Shown piece by piece: positions 34,921 to 43,028 of a DNA stretch of 64,000 nt. This stretch comes from Draconibacterium mangrovi_A (GTDB lineage: Bacteria > Bacteroidota > Bacteroidia > Bacteroidales > Prolixibacteraceae). The stretch is from assembly GCF_037646455.1 (NCBI RefSeq), contig NZ_JBBIXN010000001.1, positions 1,798,001 to 1,862,000 of the forward strand, written 5' to 3'. A program made the position numbers and the translations under genes. The notes below the pieces were generated by a model that had not been told where the DNA came from, did no database searches, and saw only the letters and a program-made list of their open reading frames with translations. How positions within the stretch are numbered: position 1 is the stretch's first letter; each line of letters begins with the position of its first letter.

Positions 34921-35529
34921 ATGTTTTCAGGAATAGTAGAAGAATACGGAACAGTAGCAGCGATTGAAAAAGACCAGGAGAATGTACATTTTACATTCAC
35001 CTGCTCGTTTGCCGATGAATTAAAAGTAGACCAGAGTCTGTCGCACAACGGGGTTTGTTTGACCGTAGTATGGGTCGACAAGGAAAAAAAATTGTACAAA
35101 GTTACAGCCATCAAGGAAACACTTTTAAAGTCGAATCTGGGTTTACTGGAAGTAGGTTCAAAGGTGAACCTGGAGCGCAGCATGATGATGAATGGCCGTT
35201 TGGACGGGCACATCGTTCAGGGACATGTCGACCAGACAGCCGTTTGTAAAAAGGTGGAAGAAGCTGACGGTAGTTGGTACTACACTTTTGAATATGAGTT
35301 CGACATTGATAAGGCGAAGCAGGGATACATGACAGTTGAAAAAGGGTCGGTAACTGTGAATGGTGTTAGTTTAACAGTTGTCAATTCAAAAGATAATTCT
35401 TTCCAGGTGGCCATCATTCCGTTTACTCAGGAAGTGACCAACTTTCACACTTTTAAGGAAGGAACCGTAATCAACATCGAGTTTGATATTATTGGAAAAT
35501 ACTTGAGTAAGTTGAATTCGTATAATTGA
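34921..35529 (+). CDS. ribE: riboflavin synthase, alpha chain
   Basis: A 202-residue protein made of two similar lumazine-binding barrels, starting with the family signature 'MFSGIVEEYGTV' and including 'LSHNGVCLTV' in the first barrel and 'VTVNGVSLTVV' in the second. 'DGHIVQGHVDQTA' is the conserved linker. It converts two molecules of dimethyl-ribityllumazine into riboflavin plus a pyrimidine. A terminator follows. Confidence 0.94.
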   Translation: MFSGIVEEYGTVAAIEKDQENVHFTFTCSFADELKVDQSLSHNGVCLTVVWVDKEKKLYKVTAIKETLLKSNLGLLEVGSKVNLERSMMMNGRLDGHIVQGHVDQTAVCKKVEEADGSWYYTFEYEFDIDKAKQGYMTVEKGSVTVNGVSLTVVNSKDNSFQVAIIPFTQEVTNFHTFKEGTVINIEFDIIGKYLSKLNSYN

Positions 35530-35551
35530 TAACAAGTAAATTATGATACAG

Positions 35552-35579
35552 AAAAGGTCCTTTCAGCGGGCCTTTTTTT
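35552..35579 (+). terminator. intrinsic terminator after ribE
   Basis: AAAAGGTCC (35552-35560) pairs with GGGCCTTTT (35568-35576), with one G-T pair, and runs into T residues. Confidence 0.82.
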
Positions 35580-35634
35580 ATGAATCAATACCGGCTCTGC
35601 ATGTTATTCTGAAAAAAATCGATATCTTTTAAAG

Positions 35635-36351
35635 ATGAATCAAACAGCATTAATAACGGGCGGAGCAAAACGAGTTGGAAAAGCCGTTGCAGAGCATTTG
35701 GCGCAGCAGGGCTGGAATGTAATTATTCATTACAATCGATCGGCAGAAGATGCTATTACATTGGTTCAGGATCTGGCATCAAAATATCCAAAACAGCTCT
35801 TTTCATCGATAACGGCCAATCTGGCAAACAGCCACGAAGTAACGAGTCTTATCCCGAATATTGTTGAAAAGCGTGGCCCCTTTGATTTGCTGGTTAACAA
35901 TGCATCGATGTTCAATAAAGGTGATTTTAGTGCAACTTCCGAGCAGCTTTTCGATAGCCAGGTGAATGTAAATTTTAAAGCTCCCTTTTTTCTGATGCGC
36001 GACTTTGCCAAAGCATGCAAAAAGGGGAACATCATTAACTTTGTAGATACGCGGATAACAAACAACAAAGCTGATTATGCAGCTTACTCGCTTTCGAAAA
36101 AAGCCTTGTGGGAAGCCACCAAAATGGCTGCTGTGGAGTTTGCTCCCGCGATCAGGGCAAATGCCATAGCTCCAGGTGTTACATTGGCACCGGCTGATAA
36201 AGACGAAAAATACTTGCAGGAACTCGCTCAAAACATCCCAATGAAAAAACCGGGTGGAACGGAGCCGATTCTTAAAAGCATCGATTATATTTTGGAAAAC
36301 GACCACCTTACGGGGCAGTTATTGTTTGCCGACGGTGGCGAAAACCTTTGA
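35635..36351 (+). CDS. SDR oxidoreductase, pteridine reductase/FolM-like
   Basis: A 238-residue short-chain dehydrogenase. 'TGGAKRVGKAVAEHL' at residues 8-22 has the T-G-x-x-x-R-x-G cofactor motif with an arginine typical of NADPH-dependent pteridine reductases (PTR1/FolM). 'LVNNASMF' and 'YAAYSLSKKALWEATK' give the catalytic Y-x-x-x-K. It is directly followed by folB (16-base gap) and folK, so a role in reducing dihydropterin or dihydrofolate is likely. Confidence 0.87.
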   Translation: MNQTALITGGAKRVGKAVAEHLAQQGWNVIIHYNRSAEDAITLVQDLASKYPKQLFSSITANLANSHEVTSLIPNIVEKRGPFDLLVNNASMFNKGDFSATSEQLFDSQVNVNFKAPFFLMRDFAKACKKGNIINFVDTRITNNKADYAAYSLSKKALWEATKMAAVEFAPAIRANAIAPGVTLAPADKDEKYLQELAQNIPMKKPGGTEPILKSIDYILENDHLTGQLLFADGGENL

Positions 36352-36366
36352 ACTAACGGATAAAAA

Positions 36367-36720
36367 ATGGCAATAATACGTGTAAAAAACCTGCTGATCA
36401 GGACCTACATCGGATTTAATCCGGAAGAACTGGTGAACAAACAGGATGTTTTAATCAATATCGAGATTGAAACAGATATTCCGGTTACAGCGCTTGAAGC
36501 TGATGAACCGGATGATATTTTTGACTATAAAACAGTAACAAAAAAAGTGATCGCCCTGGTTCAGGAAGGACAGTTCAAGCTACTAGAAGTATTGACCAAA
36601 AATATTCTTGACCTGGTGATGGAAGATGAACGTGTGGCACGGGCAAAAGTGGAGGTCGATAAACCGCATGCACTGCGTTTCGCCGAGTCGGTATCACTCG
36701 AAATGGAGGCACGACGATGA
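36367..36720 (+). CDS. folB: dihydroneopterin aldolase
   Basis: A 117-residue FolB-family protein ('IIRVKNLLIRTYIGFNPEEL' at the N-terminus, 'DIFDYKTVTKKVIALVQEG' in the middle, 'FKLLEVLTKNILDLVM' and the C-terminal 'KPHALRFAESVSLEME'). It cleaves 7,8-dihydroneopterin to 6-hydroxymethyl-dihydropterin in folate synthesis. The dihydroneopterin triphosphate epimerase (FolX) is a close alternative. It overlaps folK by 4 bases (ATGA), so the two are translationally coupled. Confidence 0.88.
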   Translation: MAIIRVKNLLIRTYIGFNPEELVNKQDVLINIEIETDIPVTALEADEPDDIFDYKTVTKKVIALVQEGQFKLLEVLTKNILDLVMEDERVARAKVEVDKPHALRFAESVSLEMEARR

Positions 36721-37103
36721 ATGAGGTGATAATAGGTGTCGGCTCCAATATTAATGCCGATGAGAACGTCGCCCGAATGCTTGAAATCCTGCGTACAAAA
36801 GTAAAAGTGACAAAAGTGTCACCGATGATACGAACCAAACCTGTTGGAATTGAAAACCAGCCGGATTATACCAATGGTGCAGTAAAGATACAAACGGAAA
36901 ATGACAGATCGTCGCTGAATAAAATCCTGAAAGAAATTGAAGACCGGTTAGGTCGCGATCGCAGCGGACCAAAATTCGGTCCACGTACCATGGATCTGGA
37001 TATTGTCGTCTGGAATGGTGAGATTGTGGATCCGGATTACTACACGCGTGAATTTATTCGTACCAGTGTACAAGCGGTCGACGCTGGACCGTTTCCCGAT
37101 TAA
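36717..37103 (+). CDS. folK: short hydroxymethyl-dihydropterin pyrophosphokinase
   Basis: A 128-residue HPPK. 'IIGVGSNINADENVARMLEI' and 'TKPVGIENQPDYTNGAVKI' match the substrate-binding N-terminal half, and 'FGPRTMDLDIVVW' is the magnesium/ATP signature (D-x-D). It transfers pyrophosphate from ATP to 6-hydroxymethyl-dihydropterin. It is about 30 residues shorter than E. coli HPPK (159) and lacks the usual 'PHP/H-x-x-x-x-R-x-F-V-L-x-P-L' tail, replaced by 'YYTREFIRTSVQAVDAG'. The key catalytic segments are kept, so it is probably active. Confidence 0.87.
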   Translation: MNEVIIGVGSNINADENVARMLEILRTKVKVTKVSPMIRTKPVGIENQPDYTNGAVKIQTENDRSSLNKILKEIEDRLGRDRSGPKFGPRTMDLDIVVWNGEIVDPDYYTREFIRTSVQAVDAGPFPD

Positions 37104-37177
37104 ATTTAACGCTGCGCTTTTTAAAGTAAATTCGGCAAAACTGATTTTTGTACACAAAAAAATTTCCCAAAGCCTGT

Positions 37178-37185
37178 TAACTTTG
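37178..37185 (+). promoter_or_regulatory. candidate -7 element upstream of the tnaA leader
   Basis: TAACTTTG fits TAnnTTTG and is followed by C. It lies 15 bases before the short ATG frame at 37201 and about 170 bases before tnaA. Confidence 0.45.
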
Positions 37186-37200
37186 CATAAAACCGAAGGA

Positions 37201-37284
37201 ATGATCAAATTCTTGATGGCCATATTTCTTCACAACCGAAGTTTCCTTAATATCAAAAACAGGGACGCTTTTCCATGTCAATAA
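37201..37284 (+). CDS. candidate 27-residue leader peptide ahead of tryptophanase
   Basis: A short frame (27 codons plus TAA) between a -7-like element and tnaA, about the length of the E. coli TnaC leader (24). Its second half, 'FLNIKNRDAFP', resembles the functional part of TnaC ('WFNIDNKIVDHRP'): N-I-x-N-[K/R], D and a final P are shared in order. It has no tryptophan; phenylalanine stands at the place of the sensing Trp. Whether it is translated is unknown, and the likeness may be chance. Confidence 0.3.
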   Translation: MIKFLMAIFLHNRSFLNIKNRDAFPCQ

Positions 37285-37313
37285 ACTTTATTTATCCCTT
37301 TTTATTTTGAACT

Positions 37314-37333
37314 CCGGATTACTCCGGCAATTT
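37314..37333 (+). terminator. weak hairpin with T-run before tnaA (possible attenuator)
   Basis: CCGGA (37314-37318) pairs with TCCGG (37323-37327) around a TTAC loop, followed by CAATTTTT. The stem is only five pairs but GC-rich. It lies between the short leader frame and tnaA. Confidence 0.3.
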
Positions 37334-37355
37334 TTAATTCATAATATTTTTTGAC

Positions 37356-38735
37356 ATGGAAATACCATTTGCAGAATCGTATAAAATAAAAATGGTTGAG
37401 CCCATTTTCCGCAGCACCCGCGAACAGCGTGAGAAATGGATCAAACAAGCTAAATTCAATTTATTCAATTTAAAAAGCGAACAGGTTTACATTGATCTGC
37501 TGACTGACAGTGGGACCGGTGCCATGAGTCACAATCAGTGGGCTGCATTAATGACCGGCGATGAAAGTTATGCGGGTTCATCGTCGTATTATAACCTTAA
37601 AAACGTTATAAAAGAAATCCTCGGATTCGATTATTTCCTGCCAACTCATCAGGGGCGTGCAGCTGAAAATGTGCTGTTTTCAGTTTTGGTGAAGGACGGA
37701 AATGTGGTTCCGGGGAACAGTCATTTCGATACTACAAAAGGACACATCGAGTTCAGAAAAGCAAAGGCTATCGATTGTACCATTGACGAAGCATTTGATA
37801 CAGAATCGTTGCATCCGTTTAAAGGAAATATTGATCTGGAGAAACTGGAGGCAGTATATTCATCTTTTCATCGCGAAGAAATTCCGATGGTTATCGTTAC
37901 ACTCACTTGCAATACTTCGGGAGGCCAGCCGGTTTCCATTGAAAATCTGAAAGCTGTTCACCATCTTTCAAAGAAATACGGTATCCCGGTTGTTTTTGAT
38001 TCGGCACGTTTTGCCGAAAATGCCTGGTTTATAAAAGAACGCGAGCCGGGATATAAGGATAAGAGCATCAGGGAGATAGTGGCTGAAATGTTTTCGTATG
38101 CCGATGCCATGACCATGAGCAGCAAAAAAGACGGTATTGTTAATATCGGTGGTTTTATGGCCATGAACGATGAAAAGCTTTATAAAGAGGCGTCGGTTTT
38201 CAATATTATGTACGAAGGTTTTAATACCTATGGCGGAATGGCCGGCCGCGATATGAACGCGCTCGCCATTGGCCTCGATGAGATCACTTCGGGTGCTTAT
38301 CTTGAAAACAGAATCCAGCAGGTGGCTTACCTTGGATACCAGCTTATCGGGTGGGGAATACCGGTGCAGAAACCCATTGGAGGGCATGCAGTTTTTATCG
38401 ATGCAAAACACTTTTTAGAGCACGTTCCGAAGGAAGAATACATTGCACAAACATTAGCTATTGAGTTGTATTTAGAAGCCGGTGTGAGAGGTGTTGAAGT
38501 AGGCACTTTACTCGCCGACAGGGACCCGGCAACGCATAAAAACCGTTATCCTAAACTTGAAATGTTGCGACTGGCAATTCCAAGACGAACATACACCAAT
38601 AATCACATGGATGTGGTGGCGGTGGCATTAAAGAACATCTGGGAGAAAAGAGATAAAATTAAACACGGCTTTAAAATTTCGAATGAAGCACCAATTATGA
38701 GGCATTTCTCGGTGGAGTTGGAGAAAGTGGATTAG
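37356..38735 (+). CDS. tnaA: tryptophanase (beta-eliminating lyase)
   Basis: A 459-residue PLP enzyme of the tryptophanase/tyrosine phenol-lyase family: 'YIDLLTDSGTGAMSHNQWAA' near residue 45, 'LPTHQGRAAEN' (PLP phosphate region), 'PVVFDSARFAENAWFIK' and the PLP lysine in 'MTMSSKKDGIVNIGG' near residue 258. In 'GVRGVEVGTLL' the position that is Arg in tyrosine phenol-lyase is Val, as in tryptophanase, so I prefer TnaA, which splits tryptophan into indole, pyruvate and ammonia. Its stop overlaps the stop of the convergent regulator gene by 4 bases. Confidence 0.9.
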   Translation: MEIPFAESYKIKMVEPIFRSTREQREKWIKQAKFNLFNLKSEQVYIDLLTDSGTGAMSHNQWAALMTGDESYAGSSSYYNLKNVIKEILGFDYFLPTHQGRAAENVLFSVLVKDGNVVPGNSHFDTTKGHIEFRKAKAIDCTIDEAFDTESLHPFKGNIDLEKLEAVYSSFHREEIPMVIVTLTCNTSGGQPVSIENLKAVHHLSKKYGIPVVFDSARFAENAWFIKEREPGYKDKSIREIVAEMFSYADAMTMSSKKDGIVNIGGFMAMNDEKLYKEASVFNIMYEGFNTYGGMAGRDMNALAIGLDEITSGAYLENRIQQVAYLGYQLIGWGIPVQKPIGGHAVFIDAKHFLEHVPKEEYIAQTLAIELYLEAGVRGVEVGTLLADRDPATHKNRYPKLEMLRLAIPRRTYTNNHMDVVAVALKNIWEKRDKIKHGFKISNEAPIMRHFSVELEKVD

Positions 38736-41248
38736 CTGTTTTCAACGAAATGGCGCGAGAATTCGTTGAAACTCATTTCGTATTTGGTACCCATATTTTT
38801 TTCGTATCGGTTGCAGAACGATTCGAAATGAAATTTGGCCAGGTGCAGGTTTCCGGATTTTTGTTGTGCCCAAACTTGCAGGTACACCGCTTCTTCGTTT
38901 AAATCGTCGTAATCAAGAATGCGTTGTGCAACTTCTTCAACATTTTGAGGCTTTTTGTCTTTTTGGTAGTAGGAAGCCAGTTTCAGTAAATTATCGATCA
39001 CCTGGTTTCCAATGTACCCTCGAATTTCATCGAGCCAACTCCATTCGGTACCTTTTAAAAGGCTTCCTTCCTTGACAATATGAAAGAAAGCTTCGAGTTG
39101 TTCGCGCGACATTCCTTTTCTGATCTGGCAAAGTTGAAAAGCCTGCATATAATCGCAGAAAAATGAAGCTTTGGTTTTGAAGATCAGATATCCGTTGTGA
39201 GAGATCAGATCAACCTGATCGAACTGAACAAGATTCTTACGGAGCTTATTTAAGGTAACCGCACGGTTATTGGCAACTTTTCGCGGAGAAATTCCTTCCC
39301 AGAGCGTAGCATCAATTTCGCTGACTGCTGCTCCTAGGTTATTGTTTTTCATGGTGTGCAAAATGCTGAAAACAAGCAATTCCCTGACTTTAGGAGTGAA
39401 TTGAGCCGAAATATCTTCACCTTGAACATTAATTGCTTTGAATTCGCCAAACAGTTTGATCTGATTTTTGGCCGGAGGAAAATGCGTAGATTGTACCGCA
39501 GTTTTTTTGTTTGTTCGGATGAGTCGGAATACCAGCAGAAAAAGCAATACCGCGATTAGTAGTGTCACAACAACAATCGCGGAAATCAACAATCCGCGAG
39601 GTACCGGCAGCTCTTTATATGTTTCATTATTCAGGATAATTTCCTCATCGATCGAAAGCCTGTTGATTTCTTCAGTTCCCAAAGGACGGTCCCAAAAATT
39701 CAGATTATCAATATACCCCCTCAAACTTGCACCCTGCGAAAATGCACTTCCAATATGCAGATCGCTTGTTCCTGAGTAGGGCGGGTGTCCGTCGGAACCG
39801 CCAACAAATTTACCGTTCAGGAAAATGGCCTGTTGACCGGTTTCAATAATGTAACGCCAGGTTAGGTGGTACCAGATGTTGTTTTCCAGCACTTCTTCCG
39901 AAATGTAATCGTTTGACCACAATCCAAAATAAGGATGTCCTGAACGTAGGATCAGGTGCATTCCACGCCGGTACCCGGTTTCGTTATTTCCAAGAATGGC
40001 ATTGTCTCCGAACTCAAGAATATCAGTGAATTTTACAAAACAGCTTACCGTAAAACTGCTGTTAGGCAGACCGAATCGCTCGGGATTACCAAGCAGAACA
40101 TTCGCATTTTCGGGAAGTTTCAGCACCATCCCCCTGTCAATGTCCTCGGTGAAAGAATAATTCTCGCCTGCATAATTTCTGGATGGATTAACCAGATCAG
40201 TAATAGAGCCTTCGAAATGAAAAGAAGCTGTCAATCCTTCGCTCAGGCTCATAGGAGTGGCCAATACAGGGTAGTCGTCCTGCATGGTCATCTCTGCAGT
40301 AATAATCAACTGCGCTGGTGTCATCCGGTAGCCGGGAACAAAGGGCGACAGGATAATTTCTTCACCTCCGCGAATGGGGAAACTGAATTTTCCGCCCGTC
40401 ATTAGTATATCGGGATTTTTCCAGTAAACACGCTCCAGGTTCTTCCCGGTAGTTCTGACTTGCCCGTTAATTGAATTGAAAGAGTTCAGCTGATCGACAA
40501 TAAAATCGAAACTGACAATGTTATTTCCAACACCAATAAAATTCGGTTTCTTGCCAAATTTTCTCCAGTTTTCGAGCAGGAAGTTCACATAATCGGGCAC
40601 CATGTTTTTACCTAATCTGCTTGATACCGAACCTGTAGGTAAATTCTGAAAATCGTTGATTTTGAAAAGCTCTTTATTGATTTTTGATTCATTATCCAGG
40701 ATCACCGAACTTGGGGTGAATCTACTGGCTGAAATCTGCAACGAATAGTCATTGATCGGGTGAAATATCCGGCTCTCATTTTCAATCGCTCCATCCACAA
40801 AAAAGATAATGCGCCGGTTGGCCTGCACCATGTATTCGGTTGATGGCCACGTTTCACCTTGGGGCAAATAAAAAAGCCTTCGGGAAACCGGCGAAACGGT
40901 AATGATAGAATCAAGAAGGTGAATATCTCCGCTGTAGTTGATAAATACAGGGATTATTTTCGATTCTTTTGAATCAGCAAGTGTGGCAATTTTTTCAAGT
41001 AGTTCGCTCAAAAGAATATTGCTGTTGACCAGAACTGCGCTTTTTTGGTTCAGGCCAATATTCATTTCCAGGGCTACCCAATCATTGTCCGCAATAAAAT
41101 TCCAGAGGTCTGAATTCTTGTAATCCGCAGGTGAAATCTTAGCGATAAGGAAGGTATTATCGGAAAAATTGTTGGCACGGCAAAACAAGCCCGACATTGC
41201 AATCAGCAGAAAAAAAAGTAGGTGCTTTACACTGATTTTATTGTTCAT
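38732..41248 (-). CDS. one-component membrane regulator: LamG ectodomain, TM helix, SARP-like DNA-binding and BTAD domains
   Basis: An 838-residue protein. After a signal peptide (1-25), residues 40-260 form a domain with 'FGKKPNFIGVGNNIVSFDFI', reminiscent of the C-terminal half of a PI-PLC-like barrel (tentative, catalytic histidines not identified). Residues 340-535 are a LamG/concanavalin-like domain ('NIWYHLTWRYI', 'GYIDNLNFWDRPLG'). A single membrane helix spans 551-577. Inside, residues 595-690 are an OmpR/SARP-type winged helix ('FGEFKAINVQG', 'NNRAVTLNKLRKNLVQF') and 695-835 a bacterial transcriptional activator domain of helical repeats. It could bind a sugar or peptide outside and act directly on DNA at the membrane. 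Targets are unknown; tnaA is convergent. Confidence 0.82.
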   Translation of the reverse strand: MNNKISVKHLLFFLLIAMSGLFCRANNFSDNTFLIAKISPADYKNSDLWNFIADNDWVALEMNIGLNQKSAVLVNSNILLSELLEKIATLADSKESKIIPVFINYSGDIHLLDSIITVSPVSRRLFYLPQGETWPSTEYMVQANRRIIFFVDGAIENESRIFHPINDYSLQISASRFTPSSVILDNESKINKELFKINDFQNLPTGSVSSRLGKNMVPDYVNFLLENWRKFGKKPNFIGVGNNIVSFDFIVDQLNSFNSINGQVRTTGKNLERVYWKNPDILMTGGKFSFPIRGGEEIILSPFVPGYRMTPAQLIITAEMTMQDDYPVLATPMSLSEGLTASFHFEGSITDLVNPSRNYAGENYSFTEDIDRGMVLKLPENANVLLGNPERFGLPNSSFTVSCFVKFTDILEFGDNAILGNNETGYRRGMHLILRSGHPYFGLWSNDYISEEVLENNIWYHLTWRYIIETGQQAIFLNGKFVGGSDGHPPYSGTSDLHIGSAFSQGASLRGYIDNLNFWDRPLGTEEINRLSIDEEIILNNETYKELPVPRGLLISAIVVVTLLIAVLLFLLVFRLIRTNKKTAVQSTHFPPAKNQIKLFGEFKAINVQGEDISAQFTPKVRELLVFSILHTMKNNNLGAAVSEIDATLWEGISPRKVANNRAVTLNKLRKNLVQFDQVDLISHNGYLIFKTKASFFCDYMQAFQLCQIRKGMSREQLEAFFHIVKEGSLLKGTEWSWLDEIRGYIGNQVIDNLLKLASYYQKDKKPQNVEEVAQRILDYDDLNEEAVYLQVWAQQKSGNLHLAKFHFESFCNRYEKNMGTKYEMSFNEFSRHFVENS

Positions 41249-41301
41249 TTCCCTCCGTACAAGAATTAAGATTAAGACTTAATATCTTCTTATTTTGTTT
41301 C

Positions 41302-41309
41302 CAAATATA
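41302..41309 (-). promoter_or_regulatory. candidate -7 element of the LamG-SARP gene
   Basis: The minus strand reads TATATTTG here, 53 bases before the ATG at 41248. Confidence 0.45.
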
Positions 41310-41492
41310 CCAAATTGTAGCTTACCCGAAATAATTTTAAGAAAATATATGATTGGCAAAATGACTTTTTAATCAAATACTTACGAAATAAATTAAGATG
41401 AAATTAAGATGCTGATAAGCCTTGAATGGTATTTGAGTTAAGATGTAGCTAATTGCGCGCGCGTATACTTGTTGTTCAAATTTGTACGAGGG

Positions 41493-43016
41493 ATGACCGA
41501 TAAAACGATCAAAAGAACACACTACCTGCTTTTCATCACAGGAGGACTAAGTATAATTCTCTTTCTTTTGATATTCAACAAAACCGTTGAATATACATCA
41601 AGCAATGAATCTTGTGCTTCGTGCCACGTACATCCGCATTCCGAAGCAAGTTGGCGATTGTCGGTACATCATAACACGCCAAGCGGTATTTCGGTGAAAT
41701 GTGTAGATTGTCATTTGCCCCCGGAAGATCAAACGGCATATTTCCTTACACGCAAAGCTTATCATGGTTTTCACGATTTGTATGCATACGTTACCATGGA
41801 GCCGGATGAAATTGACTGGGCAGCCAAACGATCGACCGAAGCGGCTCAACGTTTTGTGTACGAGGATGGCTGTATAAAGTGTCACACAAATATGTTTCCC
41901 TCAACATTGAGTGCAAAAGGAAGCGAACAGCATATCAAATACATTCGCGATCCTGAAGGTAATTCCTGCATTCAGTGTCATCACGAGGTTGGGCACTGGC
42001 GGGGAGAAAAAGGTGGCTTTGCAGAAGAAGAGATGGATGCTCAACCTAAAGAAATATTTACAGATTTGACCGAAGTAAACTCCTTCGAAGACTTTGAGGA
42101 AAAAATCCCGGGCACTGATGTTTCATTCAAAATGATCGCCATTCCGGGGGGTGAATTCAAAATGGGAAGTCCCGCCGATGAGCCCTACCGAAGATCCAAT
42201 GAAGGACCAGTTCGTGAAGTTAAAGTTGATAGTTTCTGGATGGCAGAAATTGAAGTAAGTTGGGATGAGTACCTGGCCTTTTTTACCGCTACCGGATCGC
42301 AGGGACGCAAAGAAGCTGTAACTACGAACGAAGAAACCGATGGAATTACAGGAGCTACTCCACCTTGGGGAGCACCCGATCAGGGATGGGGAAAAGGAAG
42401 TCGGCCGGCAATTACCATGAGCCATCACGCGGCTGAAACTTATTGCCGCTGGATCAGCCAGGTAACGTGCAGAAAGTACCGTTTACCTACCGAAGCCGAA
42501 TGGGAATATGCAGCGAGAGGAGCTACGCAAGGGCCTTATTTCTTTGAAGGATCGCCAAAAGATTATGAAGCCGACGGATTTCTGAGAAAACTTTTAGGCG
42601 CCAATACCCAAGTGTTTGATAAATATGTGATTCATCACGATAATAGTCCGAATAAGACCGAAGAGCCCGATGCTGTTGAAGCCAATCCTTTTGGTCTTAA
42701 AAATATGCTGGGTAATGTGGCTGAATTTTGTGCCGATTATTACGATCCGACGGTTTACGGCAAATATCCAAAGGGAACAATTATGAATCCAAGAGGACCT
42801 CGAAGTGGAATGGAGCATGTTGTGCGCGGAGGTTCGTTCCGAAATTCGCCAAAGGATTTGCGGGTAGCACGCCGAGATTTTACCCGAACAACAGATTGGC
42901 TGACTACCGATCCGCAAATACCCAAAAGTATTTGGTGGTATTCCGATGTAAAAAGTGTGGGTTTCCGGGTCATTTGTGAATATGATCCCGAGGATTTTCA
43001 AGATAAAAAAAAATAA
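41493..43016 (+). CDS. tetraheme NapC/NrfH-like cytochrome c fused to a SUMF1-type domain
   Basis: ATG 41493 gives 507 residues (an in-frame TTG lies 24 bases upstream). Residues 10-28 are a membrane anchor. Four heme sites follow: C41-A-S-C-H, C70-V-D-C-H, C127-I-K-C-H and C159-I-Q-C-H, in the NapC/NrfH layout ('SVHHNTPSGISVKCVDCHLP'). From residue 210 to the end is a formylglycine-generating-enzyme-like (SUMF1/EgtB/PvdO) domain: 'IPGGEFKMGSPADEP', 'YRLPTEAEWEYAARGA', 'GLKNMLGNVAEFCADYY', 'VVRGGSF'. The copper-binding cysteines that follow RGGS in true FGE are missing. It likely takes electrons from quinol and passes them to its own periplasmic domain or to a partner. A TAT oxidoreductase gene follows 12 bases later. 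Confidence 0.87.
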   Translation: MTDKTIKRTHYLLFITGGLSIILFLLIFNKTVEYTSSNESCASCHVHPHSEASWRLSVHHNTPSGISVKCVDCHLPPEDQTAYFLTRKAYHGFHDLYAYVTMEPDEIDWAAKRSTEAAQRFVYEDGCIKCHTNMFPSTLSAKGSEQHIKYIRDPEGNSCIQCHHEVGHWRGEKGGFAEEEMDAQPKEIFTDLTEVNSFEDFEEKIPGTDVSFKMIAIPGGEFKMGSPADEPYRRSNEGPVREVKVDSFWMAEIEVSWDEYLAFFTATGSQGRKEAVTTNEETDGITGATPPWGAPDQGWGKGSRPAITMSHHAAETYCRWISQVTCRKYRLPTEAEWEYAARGATQGPYFFEGSPKDYEADGFLRKLLGANTQVFDKYVIHHDNSPNKTEEPDAVEANPFGLKNMLGNVAEFCADYYDPTVYGKYPKGTIMNPRGPRSGMEHVVRGGSFRNSPKDLRVARRDFTRTTDWLTTDPQIPKSIWWYSDVKSVGFRVICEYDPEDFQDKKK

Positions 43017-43028
43017 AAATAAACCGTT

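Noticed and set aside
37356..38735. Tyrosine phenol-lyase for the beta-eliminating lyase gene
   Set aside because: The position occupied by Arg in tyrosine phenol-lyase is Val in 'GVRGVEVG', as in tryptophanase; this is a judgement from remembered sequences and could be confirmed by phylogeny.
41493..43016. SUMF1-type domain as the formylglycine-generating enzyme for the two sulfatases
   Set aside because: The copper-binding cysteines after RGGS are missing, the domain is tied to a cytochrome, and the sulfatase genes are 13 kb away in another transcription unit.
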